Shown: piece after piece, positions 18,146 to 26,097 of the stretch
How positions within the stretch are numbered: the first letter of the stretch is position 1
How the letters are laid out: every line of letters starts with the position of its first letter
NCBI RefSeq assembly: GCF_013294005.1
Contig: NZ_JABSNK010000004.1
Coordinates: 248,001 to 312,000 of the forward strand
From: Flavobacterium gelidicaeli
GTDB taxonomy: Bacteria; Bacteroidota; Bacteroidia; Flavobacteriales; Flavobacteriaceae
Direction: 5' to 3'
Length of the DNA stretch: 64,000 nt
The notes under the pieces: generated by a model
Told to the model about the DNA's origin: nothing
What the model saw: the letters and a program-made list of their open reading frames with translations, nothing else
The model's database searches: none
Translations under genes and position numbers: made by a program

Positions 18146-18985
18146 TTATTTTATTTTCTTCAATAATTTAGCTTCATCCGTAAATTTCCTAAGATCGATT
18201 TTTCCGTTTCCGTAAAGATCAATTTCTGACTTGTTAGATGCTTCAATTATAACTGAAGTATCTGCACTTACTGATGCCTCAGAATAACTTTCGGTTTTTA
18301 TAACCATATTTTTTACCGCTAACTTATTTGCAACTAATTTTGCATTGTGGTCTAATCGTAATGTTGCGTTTGCTGCGTCTCCTTCAATTTTAGCATCTGA
18401 TTTTTGATATAAATCACAAGTTAAATCAGTTGATGATAGTAAAGATTTTAAAGAGCTGTCTTTACTCAGAACGATTTTTGTTTTCATCGCTTTCAAATTC
18501 AACTCAATTTTTGATTTATCATCTGCTTCTAGCGTAAAGTATTTTGCATTAGCATTCATGAATATTTTTGAATTGTCAAATGATTGTACATCAAGCGTGT
18601 CAACCATGATTTCTTGAATGGCATTTATTTCAGCTTCATTTTTAGAGATTATGGATTTCAAGTCACTAGTGTAAGTTATTTTTACCATTAATTTGCGGTA
18701 CCTGCTTGCTTCTTTATTCGTGTAAACATGAAGCCCTTTTGCATTAGCATCAATAACAATAATGTCATGTAAGTTATCATCAGCTTCGATTTTAATGCCT
18801 GCTATTTCTCCTTTCTCAAGATGTACTTCAAGGTTATCTTCTATTAACAATGAGCTAAAGCTTGAAATGTCTTTTAACTCAGTAGTTACTTTTCTGGACC
18901 CCTTTATTTTTTCTTTTTTTTGTGCTAGAGCCACCGTAGTAAATAAAGTTAGTAATAGTATCGTAGTTAATTTTTTCATTTTCAT
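18146..18985 (-). CDS. GIN domain (DUF2807) exported protein
   Basis: 279 aa with an N-terminal signal peptide (TILLLTLFTTVALA, cleaved near residue 22) and a beta-helical GIN/DUF2807 domain: short strand repeats such as FSSLLIEDNLEVHLEKGE, KIEADDNL and many Asx/Ser turns. Probably a periplasmic or outer-membrane-exposed head. It is a paralogue of the adjacent GIN gene but separated from it by a terminator, so it is probably transcribed on its own. Function of the family is unknown. Confidence 0.82.
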   Translation of the reverse strand: MKMKKLTTILLLTLFTTVALAQKKEKIKGSRKVTTELKDISSFSSLLIEDNLEVHLEKGEIAGIKIEADDNLHDIIVIDANAKGLHVYTNKEASRYRKLMVKITYTSDLKSIISKNEAEINAIQEIMVDTLDVQSFDNSKIFMNANAKYFTLEADDKSKIELNLKAMKTKIVLSKDSSLKSLLSSTDLTCDLYQKSDAKIEGDAANATLRLDHNAKLVANKLAVKNMVIKTESYSEASVSADTSVIIEASNKSEIDLYGNGKIDLRKFTDEAKLLKKIK

Positions 18986-19010
18986 TTTAAATTATGATTT
19001 TGACAAATAT

Positions 19011-19042
19011 AAAAAAAATCATCCACGATTGATGGATGATTT
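19011..19042 (-). terminator. Terminator of the padR-pspC-GIN operon
   Basis: Inverted repeat AAATCATCCA / TGGATGATTT (19016-19025 and 19033-19042), followed on the minus strand by eight T, 24 bases past the GIN gene stop. Confidence 0.85.
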
Positions 19043-19065
19043 CTTCATTAATATAGTCATTTATT

Positions 19066-19806
19066 TTAGTCGATGTCAATGCTACCGCCAGAACTAGTTT
19101 TTCTCTCTATAGATTTTGGAGTCTTAACATAGGTGATTGATCCACCACTTGATGCTTTTGCTTTTAAGCTTACAATAGGATTTACTTCTATAGATCCTCC
19201 ACTGGATGCTTTTGCGCTAACTTCATTTGCATGTAAATCTTTAGTTTCAATAGACCCACCGCTAGAAGATGTTGTTTCAAGAAATAAAGCCAAACCGTTT
19301 AGGTAAATACTACTTCCGCTTGAGGTTTTGCACTTGATTTTATCAGCTTCAACTTTTAAGTTAATATCTGCAGCACTTGAACTAGTGATGTCAATAGCAT
19401 TGCTTTTTAGAATATTAACATTACTAACGGTAGAGGAGCTTGAGGCTTGAATTTCGTCAATGATAGGCATTTTTACAATTACTTTTTTAGAGTCAACATC
19501 AATAAAAGAATTGTAATCACTGCTAATAATTAAAACGCCGTTTTCAACTTTTGTAATAATGTTTTTTTGTAAATTATCATCTGCCTCAACAGTAACTTCA
19601 ATTTTGTCTGACTGTTCAATAACAACATCAATGGCATTGCTAACATCAACACTAGTAAAGTCTTGATCAATTGTTCTTCTTTCTGTGGTTACGTTTCCGC
19701 TTCCTGTGATTGATTTTAAATTAGTCGAATAATTACATGAGGCAAAAAGTAGTGCGGTTAGGGTAATTAAGATAAATTTAGTGATGATTGTGATAATTTT
19801 TAGCAT
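19066..19806 (-). CDS. GIN domain (DUF2807) lipoprotein
   Basis: 246 aa. The N-terminal hydrophobic stretch ends in LLFASCNYS, a lipobox with Cys24, so it is probably lipid-anchored. The rest is a serine-rich right-handed beta structure with repeated SSGGSIE / SSGGSIT motifs (at least four near the C-terminus) and VEQSDKIEVTVEADDNLQ at the start of the DUF2807 domain. Last gene of the operon padR-pspC-GIN (2-base gap to pspC). The repeated SSGGS turns are a regular structural feature of the family. Confidence 0.85.
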   Translation of the reverse strand: MLKIITIITKFILITLTALLFASCNYSTNLKSITGSGNVTTERRTIDQDFTSVDVSNAIDVVIEQSDKIEVTVEADDNLQKNIITKVENGVLIISSDYNSFIDVDSKKVIVKMPIIDEIQASSSSTVSNVNILKSNAIDITSSSAADINLKVEADKIKCKTSSGSSIYLNGLALFLETTSSSGGSIETKDLHANEVSAKASSGGSIEVNPIVSLKAKASSGGSITYVKTPKSIERKTSSGGSIDID

Positions 19807-19808
19807 GA

Positions 19809-21575
19809 TTATTTGGTTTTGATTATGATTCCATCTTTGTTTATTCTTAACTCATGTATATCTTTACTTGAACCTTTAATGCTGTCATTAGTAATAGATA
19901 AACCATCTTTATTGATAGTAATCGAGTTATTTTCTTTGTCCTCTATATGTATGTTTATATTTTCGTTATCGTAATTATCATCTGTATCATAATCATCCTG
20001 TTCATCTGCAGGACAATCTAGACATTTTACTTTAGATTCAAATACTTTGTACAAGTACTTGTCTGAACTGTGGTGTAAGTTAAAGAAGTCGTCATTAGAT
20101 CTATCGTAGTTTCGAACGCTTGAGTCTACTTGAAATAATGTTCCTTGTGGTAGAAATAACGTGATTTCAACTTCTTGATCTCTATATTTGTTTTTGATAT
20201 CAGTAATTAAATAATTATCTAAAATTAATTGATTGTTTACAATTTTATAATGGTATTTAATTTGCTCTGCTCTTCTTTTAGCTTCTGATAACGAGGATCC
20301 TTTAGCTTCTTTTTCAATTTGAATGTATGCTGTTTTATCATCAGTGCTTTCAATTCTAAAACGCACTTGGTTGGAGTAAATTATGTCGTTGTTAAGTGAG
20401 TCTTGAGTAATTTTAAAGTCATTGCTATCATTTACATTTTTGGCAAAATAATCATTGTGCACAAATTTAATTTGTAAAGTATCTGTGGCTTGTAATGCAA
20501 TATTTTGTTTTTTTACAATTCTACCATCATTTGAAAAAGCTGATGCTTGTTTAACTCCTATCGAAATCAATATTGCAATTGCAATAATCCAAAGCGCTAG
20601 TAATGTAGATTTAGCGATATTCCCTATAGATTTTAAACTTGGAGATACTAATTTGAATCCTAAAAGCGTCAAGAAAAAACTCGGAATAGCAACAGCAATG
20701 AAAACTAATAATCCAAAAACCCAAATAGGATAATCAGTAAAGTTTCCAGATTCAATGAATTGATGAAAAGGAAAGTTGTTAAAATGAACTGAACCTAATG
20801 TTAATGCGCCAACTAAAAAAGTAATAATTAAAGATAGGCCAGAAAGAATTAAAATAATTCCAAGAAACTTAGCAAAAACTTTAAAAACATTCATGATAAA
20901 GTCACCAAAAGTACTTCCTAATCTTGTAGCGCCACTTTTAATTTGGTTACCATATTTATCGTAATCAGCATTTTTTATTTTATCTGAAACATTTTCAAAT
21001 TCCTCTCGAACTTTTTTTTCAATATTCGAAATATTTACTGGTTCTCCAGTCATTTCAAGCTTTTCTGATGTAGTTACCGCTTCAGGCATCACTACCCAAA
21101 GAATAATGTAAGCCAAAACTCCAGTTCCAGCACCCCAAACTAATAATATCAGAAGGACTCTAATCCATACGGCTTCAATCCCAAAATAATGTCCAAGACC
21201 AGCAGCAACACCACCTATCATTCCTTTGTCTTTATCGCGGTATAATTTTCTTGATTTTCCGGTAGTGTTGTAATTGTTTTGATTAAAATTTTGCTGTGTA
21301 GCATTATCATCTTCAATAATGTAATCCTCAGGTTGTCCCATTACGGCAATCACTTCATCTACATCTTTTAAGCCTACAACATGTTTTTCACTGCGTTGTT
21401 TTTCAGTCAATAATTCTGATACGCGCATTTCAATATCTTTGATAATCTCTTCATGTCCTGATGAGTTGGATAAAGAACGCTTTATAGCGTCAAAATAACG
21501 GGTTAGTTTTTGGTATGCATCTTCATCAATATGAAAAAACATTCCTCCTAAATTTATATTTACTGTTTTGTTCAT
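19809..21575 (-). CDS. PspC domain membrane protein
   Basis: 588 aa. After a cytosolic N-terminal region (MNKTVNINLGGMFFHIDEDA, with EDYIIEDD) comes a PspC domain (about 110-170: LYRDKDKGMIGGVAAGLGHY, then a membrane helix). Further membrane helices lie at about 225-350 and a periplasmic beta-rich C-terminal domain at about 360-588, rich in Asp/Asn near the end (DDYDTDDNYDNENINI). PspC proteins belong to the phage-shock type envelope-stress response. It lies 5 bases downstream of padR and 2 bases upstream of the GIN lipoprotein gene. Confidence 0.87.
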   Translation of the reverse strand: MNKTVNINLGGMFFHIDEDAYQKLTRYFDAIKRSLSNSSGHEEIIKDIEMRVSELLTEKQRSEKHVVGLKDVDEVIAVMGQPEDYIIEDDNATQQNFNQNNYNTTGKSRKLYRDKDKGMIGGVAAGLGHYFGIEAVWIRVLLILLVWGAGTGVLAYIILWVVMPEAVTTSEKLEMTGEPVNISNIEKKVREEFENVSDKIKNADYDKYGNQIKSGATRLGSTFGDFIMNVFKVFAKFLGIILILSGLSLIITFLVGALTLGSVHFNNFPFHQFIESGNFTDYPIWVFGLLVFIAVAIPSFFLTLLGFKLVSPSLKSIGNIAKSTLLALWIIAIAILISIGVKQASAFSNDGRIVKKQNIALQATDTLQIKFVHNDYFAKNVNDSNDFKITQDSLNNDIIYSNQVRFRIESTDDKTAYIQIEKEAKGSSLSEAKRRAEQIKYHYKIVNNQLILDNYLITDIKNKYRDQEVEITLFLPQGTLFQVDSSVRNYDRSNDDFFNLHHSSDKYLYKVFESKVKCLDCPADEQDDYDTDDNYDNENINIHIEDKENNSITINKDGLSITNDSIKGSSKDIHELRINKDGIIIKTK

Positions 21576-21580
21576 GGCTA

Positions 21581-21910
21581 TTATTTTTGGTTGGTTATTA
21601 GGTTTACAGCATCAGACAGTTCTGTCCAAGTACCATTTAATTCGTTTAAAAAAGTTTGTCCTATTTCAGTCAGGCCATAGTATTTTCTTGGTGGTCCTGA
21701 TGTTGATTCTTCCCAGCGATAACTGAGTAAACCGTCGTTTTTTAATCTCGTTAGTAAAGGGTAAATAGTTCCCTCAACAACTAGTAATTTTGCGTTCTTT
21801 AAAGTGTCTAATATTTCTGATGTGTATGCGTCTTTTTCTTTCAATACAGATAAGATGCAAAACTCAAGAACACCTTTGCGCATCTGGGCTTTTGTGTTTT
21901 CAATGTTCAT
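21581..21910 (-). CDS. PadR family transcriptional regulator
   Basis: 109 aa winged-helix repressor: RKGVLEFCILSVLKEKDAYTSEIL, the wing VEGTIYPLLTRLKNDGLL and SGPPRKYYGLTEIG are the canonical PadR sequence. First gene of the operon with the PspC protein and the GIN lipoprotein, so it most likely autoregulates the operon in response to an envelope signal; the ligand is unknown. Confidence 0.92.
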   Translation of the reverse strand: MNIENTKAQMRKGVLEFCILSVLKEKDAYTSEILDTLKNAKLLVVEGTIYPLLTRLKNDGLLSYRWEESTSGPPRKYYGLTEIGQTFLNELNGTWTELSDAVNLITNQK

Positions 21911-21980
21911 AATTTCATTTTTGTTTGTGGATTAAACTGTTCATTCTTTGATTGATTTTTGATGATTGTAATGAATTTTT

Positions 21981-22090
21981 TAGAAGCTAATCCTGCTATC
22001 CGCTATATCTTTTATATCTTGAACTAGTTTTCAAAATCTTGAAACTTGTTCAAGATATAAAAGGATGTCGCTTCTATCAGGGCTAGGCGA
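21981..22090 (-). repeat. Flavobacterial-type interspersed hairpin element
   Basis: A 17-bp stem TCTTTTATATCTTGAAC paired with GTTCAAGATATAAAAGA (one bulge) is flanked by AATCCTGCTATCCGCT and CGCTTCTATCAGGGCTA. From memory, hairpins with this CTATCCG...TATCGGGGCTA-like frame recur between genes in Flavobacterium genomes. It directly follows the stop of the DUF4870 gene and may act as its terminator. Confidence 0.55.
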
Positions 22091-22546
22091 CTATTTTATA
22101 AAGTTGATTGTTGCAGGGTATTTAAATAATTCTCCATTTGATGTTTTGATAGCTGCATAAACAATTAAAAAGAACTCTGCTACTTTTATTGTTGCAGCTA
22201 AGAACAGTGCTATAAATCCAGCGGTGATTAACCCGATGTTACTGCCAAAATCAAAATGATTACTAGAGAAATGGTCTTGGGTAATTATAGTTTCAAACGG
22301 AATATTATTAAAAATTGTAAATAAGAAACAAGGAACCGCAATCGAGATTAAAATTAAACAATACATTAATAAACTCAGTTGAAAATTTAAAGCTTGCTTC
22401 CCGTTGTAATCTACAAACTCCGAAGAGTCTTTTTTTGTAGACCATATTAAAATGGGAAAGATATAATTCCCAAACGGAATAAAATATTGCGTTAACATGC
22501 TCAAGTGAATAAATGTTGCTGTGTTTTTTTCGGTTACTGTTTTCAT
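22091..22546 (-). CDS. DUF4870 (Tic20-like) membrane protein
   Basis: 151 aa with three to four membrane helices. The family motifs are LSMLTQYFIPFGNYIFPILIW near the N-terminus and DYNGKQALNFQLSLLMY, which match DUF4870. Cytoplasmic membrane; function unknown. It is upstream of the padR operon on the same strand, separated by 180 bases that include the hairpin element, so it is probably an independent unit. Confidence 0.82.
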   Translation of the reverse strand: MKTVTEKNTATFIHLSMLTQYFIPFGNYIFPILIWSTKKDSSEFVDYNGKQALNFQLSLLMYCLILISIAVPCFLFTIFNNIPFETIITQDHFSSNHFDFGSNIGLITAGFIALFLAATIKVAEFFLIVYAAIKTSNGELFKYPATINFIK

Positions 22547-22764
22547 TTTAATGTGATTTTGATTGCTAATTATTTTTTTTGATTGATGATTGAAACTCCA
22601 GTTTCTTCCTGCCTTTTCGGTTACCTAGTAATTTCTTATGCAAATATATGGTTAAAAAACAGTATCTTGTATCGCATAGTACCATATGTTAACATTTTTT
22701 TAACATAAAAAAATATTATGTGTGCATAGTATTTTTTTGTAGATTAGCAAAAAAACCAGTCATA

Positions 22765-23217
22765 ATGAATCTTACAGCTTCAAAACTTAATAAATTCTTA
22801 CTCTTTAAGTTACCCTCTGCTTATATTGCAGGAGTACGAGTAAAAGATATCGACGAAAAAAAATGCGTTGTATCAGTTAAACACCGTTGGATCAATCAAA
22901 ATCCATTTAAATCAATGTATTTTGCGGTTCAAGCAATGGCAGCCGAGTTAACAACAGGTGCCTTAGTAATGTATCAAATACATAAAAGCGGCAGAAAAAT
23001 ATCAATGTTAGTTGCTAACAACAAAGGGAACTTTACAAAAAAAGCAACAGGACGTATCAATTTTATTTGCAAAGACGGTCTTATTATAGAAAATGCTATC
23101 AATGCAACTATCGCTACTGGCGAAGGCCAAACTTTCTGGATGAAATCTATAGGAATAAATGAGGACGGAATTCAAGTATCAGAAATGGATTTTGAGTGGA
23201 GTGTGCGTCTTAAATAA
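22765..23217 (+). CDS. DUF4442 / hotdog-fold thioesterase-like protein
   Basis: 150 aa starting MNLTASKLNKFLLFKLPSA. The central NPFKSMYFAVQAMAAELTTG and the final MDFEWSVRLK match the DUF4442 branch of the hotdog superfamily (acyl-CoA thioesterase-like). A longer reading frame opens at 22720, but its first 15 residues are unlike the family and lie in promoter-like sequence, so 22765 is chosen. No catalytic proof is available from sequence. It ends before a strong terminator shared with the convergent small gene. Confidence 0.75.
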   Translation: MNLTASKLNKFLLFKLPSAYIAGVRVKDIDEKKCVVSVKHRWINQNPFKSMYFAVQAMAAELTTGALVMYQIHKSGRKISMLVANNKGNFTKKATGRINFICKDGLIIENAINATIATGEGQTFWMKSIGINEDGIQVSEMDFEWSVRLK

Positions 23218-23240
23218 CTACCTACCTGTATTTATTGTAT

Positions 23241-23270
23241 AAAAAAATCCTCCCTAGGGAGGATTTTATA
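23241..23270. terminator. Bidirectional terminator
   Basis: Perfect palindrome AAATCCTCCCTAGGGAGGAT with flanking A and T runs, between two convergent genes. Confidence 0.88.
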
Positions 23271-23271
23271 T

Positions 23272-23523
23272 TTATGATGCTTTCTTTATACAGCATTTCT
23301 TATCTTCTTTGGTGGCTGTTGTAGCCACACATTTTTTACCTTCAGCTTTGCATTTTTCCTTGCATTTAGCAATTTCAGCAACAGTCATTGTTTTTGCGTC
23401 AGCAGTTTTTATACAACATGTCTTTTCTTTAGTTACTTCTTTTTTAGCAGCAGTCTTTTTTTCTTGAGCATTTGTACTAATAGCAAATAAAACAAAGGCA
23501 GCTAGGATAGTTATTTTTTTCAT
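23272..23523 (-). CDS. Small cysteine- and lysine-rich exported protein
   Basis: 83 aa: signal peptide MKKITILAAFVLFAISTNAQ, then a mature part of about 60 residues with seven cysteines in patterns TCCIKTAD, KCKEKCKAEGKKC and KKCCIKKAS. The regular Cys spacing suggests metal binding or disulfides in the periplasm. Not recognised as a named family. Monocistronic, terminated by the shared palindrome. Confidence 0.7.
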   Translation of the reverse strand: MKKITILAAFVLFAISTNAQEKKTAAKKEVTKEKTCCIKTADAKTMTVAEIAKCKEKCKAEGKKCVATTATKEDKKCCIKKAS

Positions 23524-23611
23524 GGTTTTTTAATTTGTATTAACGTCCAAATATATAAAAAAAATCGAAACGATTTGAGGACAATAACTTTACAGATGTA
23601 GTATTTTAAAA

Positions 23612-24997
23612 TTAAAATTCGTGCTCTTCTTGTTTTTCAAAACGAACCTTCTGAGGGTATTTTTGAATGAAAGAAAAAATCAATTGCATGATGTACTGAT
23701 TTGTAGGATATGCAATCATGTGATCTTTAATTTCTGATAAATCATTAATTGCGATATCATTCTCTATATATCCCATGCCATAAAAATGTCCTTTTTCAAC
23801 CCAGATATAACTGCGTTCTTCATTAGTTCTTCCTTTATCTACGATAGCAAAAGTAGGTCTTTTTTCTAAATAGAAAGCTATTGCTGCCTGTACTTGGTCG
23901 TTGTGTTCCTCAATATTAGGGAGTTCTTCTTGATCACTTTGTAAAGGGAAAACCCCATCAGGCATGCTTCCATATTTACAAAAACGATGATCAATTTTAA
24001 ACTGCTGTGCTAATTCTCTAAGTGAATTTATTCCGTTGTATATCGTATCAAATGTCTCTATGCAGCTCTGGTTTTTGGCTATTTTACCAATGGCTAAATA
24101 CCTGTATCCATTTCTTGCCTCATATTCAAATAAGCCATATTTTGGCTCAAAGCGTTTTAACGCTTTATTGTAAATTGGCCACAGTTTTTTTATTTCGATA
24201 CATTCCAATAGTAACGCCATCATTTCGGTTCCACAGATTTCAAAAGTAATGGCACATATATCCTTTAGAAAATTTTGTCTTTGCGGAGTAATTTTATGTC
24301 CGCTAAAATGGGATGCTACTCTTTTCTTTAAATTAATCGCTTTCCCTACATAAATTACTTTATTATGTTCATCATAAAAATAATAGACACCAGGTTTTTC
24401 AGGTAATTGATCAAAATCTTCTCTTGGTAGGTTAGGAGGTAAGCGTTGCTCTTGTGAAGTCTTCTTAATCATTTTGTCCATCTCCTTGTTAGTATCCCAT
24501 TCTAATAATCGAGAAAAAAGAATGGCAGTTGCATCGGCATCACCACCTGCTCTGTGGCGGTTTTCTAAATCGATATCGAGAGATTTACAAAGTCTTCCTA
24601 AGCTATAGGAAGGTATTCCGGGTTTAATTTTTCTAGACGCTCTTACAGTGCATAATTTTTGTGCTGTCCATTTAAGTCCTGCTCTTTCTAGTTCATGGCG
24701 TACAAAAGAGTAATCAAAATTAACGTTGTGCGCAACAAAGACACGATCAGATAGCAGTTCAAAAACTTTGTCTGATACCATCTCAAATACTGGAGCATCG
24801 CTAACCATTTCATTAGTGATTCCGGTTAAGGCAAAAATAGCTGGCGGTATGTCTTTTTCAGGGTTTATTAATGTTTCCCAGCGATCAATTACTTTTTCAC
24901 CATCGTGAATGACTATTGCAATTTCAGTAATTCGGCTATGACTAGCATTGCCTCCAGTGGTTTCAATATCAACGATAGCGTATTCTTGCTTTTTCAT
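23612..24997 (-). CDS. DnaQ-like exonuclease fused to GIY-YIG nuclease domain
   Basis: 461 aa. N-terminal DEDDh exonuclease domain (1-165: YAIVDIETTGG, FVAHNVNFDYSFVRHE, HRAGGDADATAILFSRLL), then a GIY-YIG domain (about 200-290: KPGVYYFYDEHNKVIYVGKA), then a C-terminal region without obvious catalytic motifs. This architecture is annotated in Bacteroidetes as a DNA polymerase III epsilon-like or UvrC-related (Cho-like) nuclease, suggesting repair. Stand-alone gene between the small exported protein and the LexA-like repressor. Confidence 0.87.
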   Translation of the reverse strand: MKKQEYAIVDIETTGGNASHSRITEIAIVIHDGEKVIDRWETLINPEKDIPPAIFALTGITNEMVSDAPVFEMVSDKVFELLSDRVFVAHNVNFDYSFVRHELERAGLKWTAQKLCTVRASRKIKPGIPSYSLGRLCKSLDIDLENRHRAGGDADATAILFSRLLEWDTNKEMDKMIKKTSQEQRLPPNLPREDFDQLPEKPGVYYFYDEHNKVIYVGKAINLKKRVASHFSGHKITPQRQNFLKDICAITFEICGTEMMALLLECIEIKKLWPIYNKALKRFEPKYGLFEYEARNGYRYLAIGKIAKNQSCIETFDTIYNGINSLRELAQQFKIDHRFCKYGSMPDGVFPLQSDQEELPNIEEHNDQVQAAIAFYLEKRPTFAIVDKGRTNEERSYIWVEKGHFYGMGYIENDIAINDLSEIKDHMIAYPTNQYIMQLIFSFIQKYPQKVRFEKQEEHEF

Positions 24998-25076
24998 TAA
25001 TGGTGTAATAGGGTAAAAATTCAGTGTGTTAATTGGGGTGTTTTGATGTAAAGAGAGTGTGAAATTAAAAAGTAAT

Positions 25077-25853
25077 TTAATTGGTTAAACCAATACTGTT
25101 TTTTACTTCTTTAATGTCTCTTTTTAATTCTACAAACATGTTTTTTATTGCATCATTCTCTAGAGCTTCGGTTTTTTTGTCACTTTTAGCAATGCTGCAC
25201 TGGTATTCCCAAATTTCGAGAATATCTGAAGCTTTTACTTCATATGCAGGATAGAAATAATTATCGGATGCGACCACCAGAGCATTTTTTTTATTTTTAT
25301 TAAGGCGTTTATATACCATGCCTTCATTTCGAGTGATTAGAATATACGTTTTGCCATCTAAAACTTCGCCTAAATGCTCAACATACCTGCCTACAATTAT
25401 GTCACCATCTTGATGGGGAGGCATTGAGTCTCCCTCAACGGGAAAGCCACGGTATTTTCCAACACCTAAAAAGGGTAACGAAATTTGCTGTAATTGCTCA
25501 ATGTATTCCGGGTCAGCATAGCCGCTTAAATACCCCGCTTTTACTGTTTGAGTAACAACTTCAATTCGGTTTTCACCCATCTCATCAACTTGAATAGGTA
25601 GAACTAAACGATTATTCCCAAGTTTTAATAAGTCATTGACGTCAATTTCTCGAATGTCTACTGATAATAATAAGTCAATAGTAATTTGGTAAAACTGAGC
25701 TATCTTTTTTAAGATGCTATAAGGTGGCTCCGAAGTTCCATCTTCATATTTTACATAACGTCCGCGAGTAATCATAAAGCTTTGAGCAACTTTCTCTTGC
25801 GAGATTTTATGATTAATACGTAACGCTCGAATATTATCTGAAAATAGGGACAT
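25077..25853 (-). CDS. XRE/S24 (LexA-like) transcriptional repressor
   Basis: 258 aa. N-terminal helix-turn-helix of Cro/CI type (FSDNIRALRINHKISQEKVAQ) and C-terminal S24 peptidase-like domain with FPVEGDSMPPHQDGDIIV, where Ser is the nucleophile, and MVYKRL, which supplies the Lys. Probably RecA-responsive autocleavage, as in phage and LexA-like repressors. A longer frame opens at 25934, but it would translate through the palindrome at 25863-25877, so the start at 25853 is preferred. No prophage genes adjoin it, so it looks like a chromosomal stress regulator. Confidence 0.85.
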   Translation of the reverse strand: MSLFSDNIRALRINHKISQEKVAQSFMITRGRYVKYEDGTSEPPYSILKKIAQFYQITIDLLLSVDIREIDVNDLLKLGNNRLVLPIQVDEMGENRIEVVTQTVKAGYLSGYADPEYIEQLQQISLPFLGVGKYRGFPVEGDSMPPHQDGDIIVGRYVEHLGEVLDGKTYILITRNEGMVYKRLNKNKKNALVVASDNYFYPAYEVKASDILEIWEYQCSIAKSDKKTEALENDAIKNMFVELKRDIKEVKNSIGLTN

Positions 25854-25862
25854 AACTAATTT

Positions 25863-25877
25863 GTTATAATTTATAAC
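25863..25877. promoter_or_regulatory. Probable operator palindrome of the S24 repressor
   Basis: GTTATAATTTATAAC is palindromic about its central base and lies 9 bases before the preferred start codon, as expected of an autoregulatory operator. Inferred only. Confidence 0.5.
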
Positions 25878-26097
25878 AGCAAAATTAGTGAAAAATGTTT
25901 TAATCTGTACTAATTTTAAAATATAAACTTTCAACTAGCTATAGTTATGCTATTAATGCAGTTTTTAATTTTTTTTAAATACCGTTATCAATTAGTTTTC
26001 GAATATAATATGCAAAGGGGTGTAAGGTTCTATTTATTCTACAATTAAAGTATAACTGCTTTTTCAGGATAAAATACAGTTAGGTATTAATATGAAA

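Noticed and set aside
25854..25934. N-terminal extension of the S24 repressor
   Set aside because: The extra 27 residues cross a palindrome and promoter-like DNA and do not resemble repressor N-termini.
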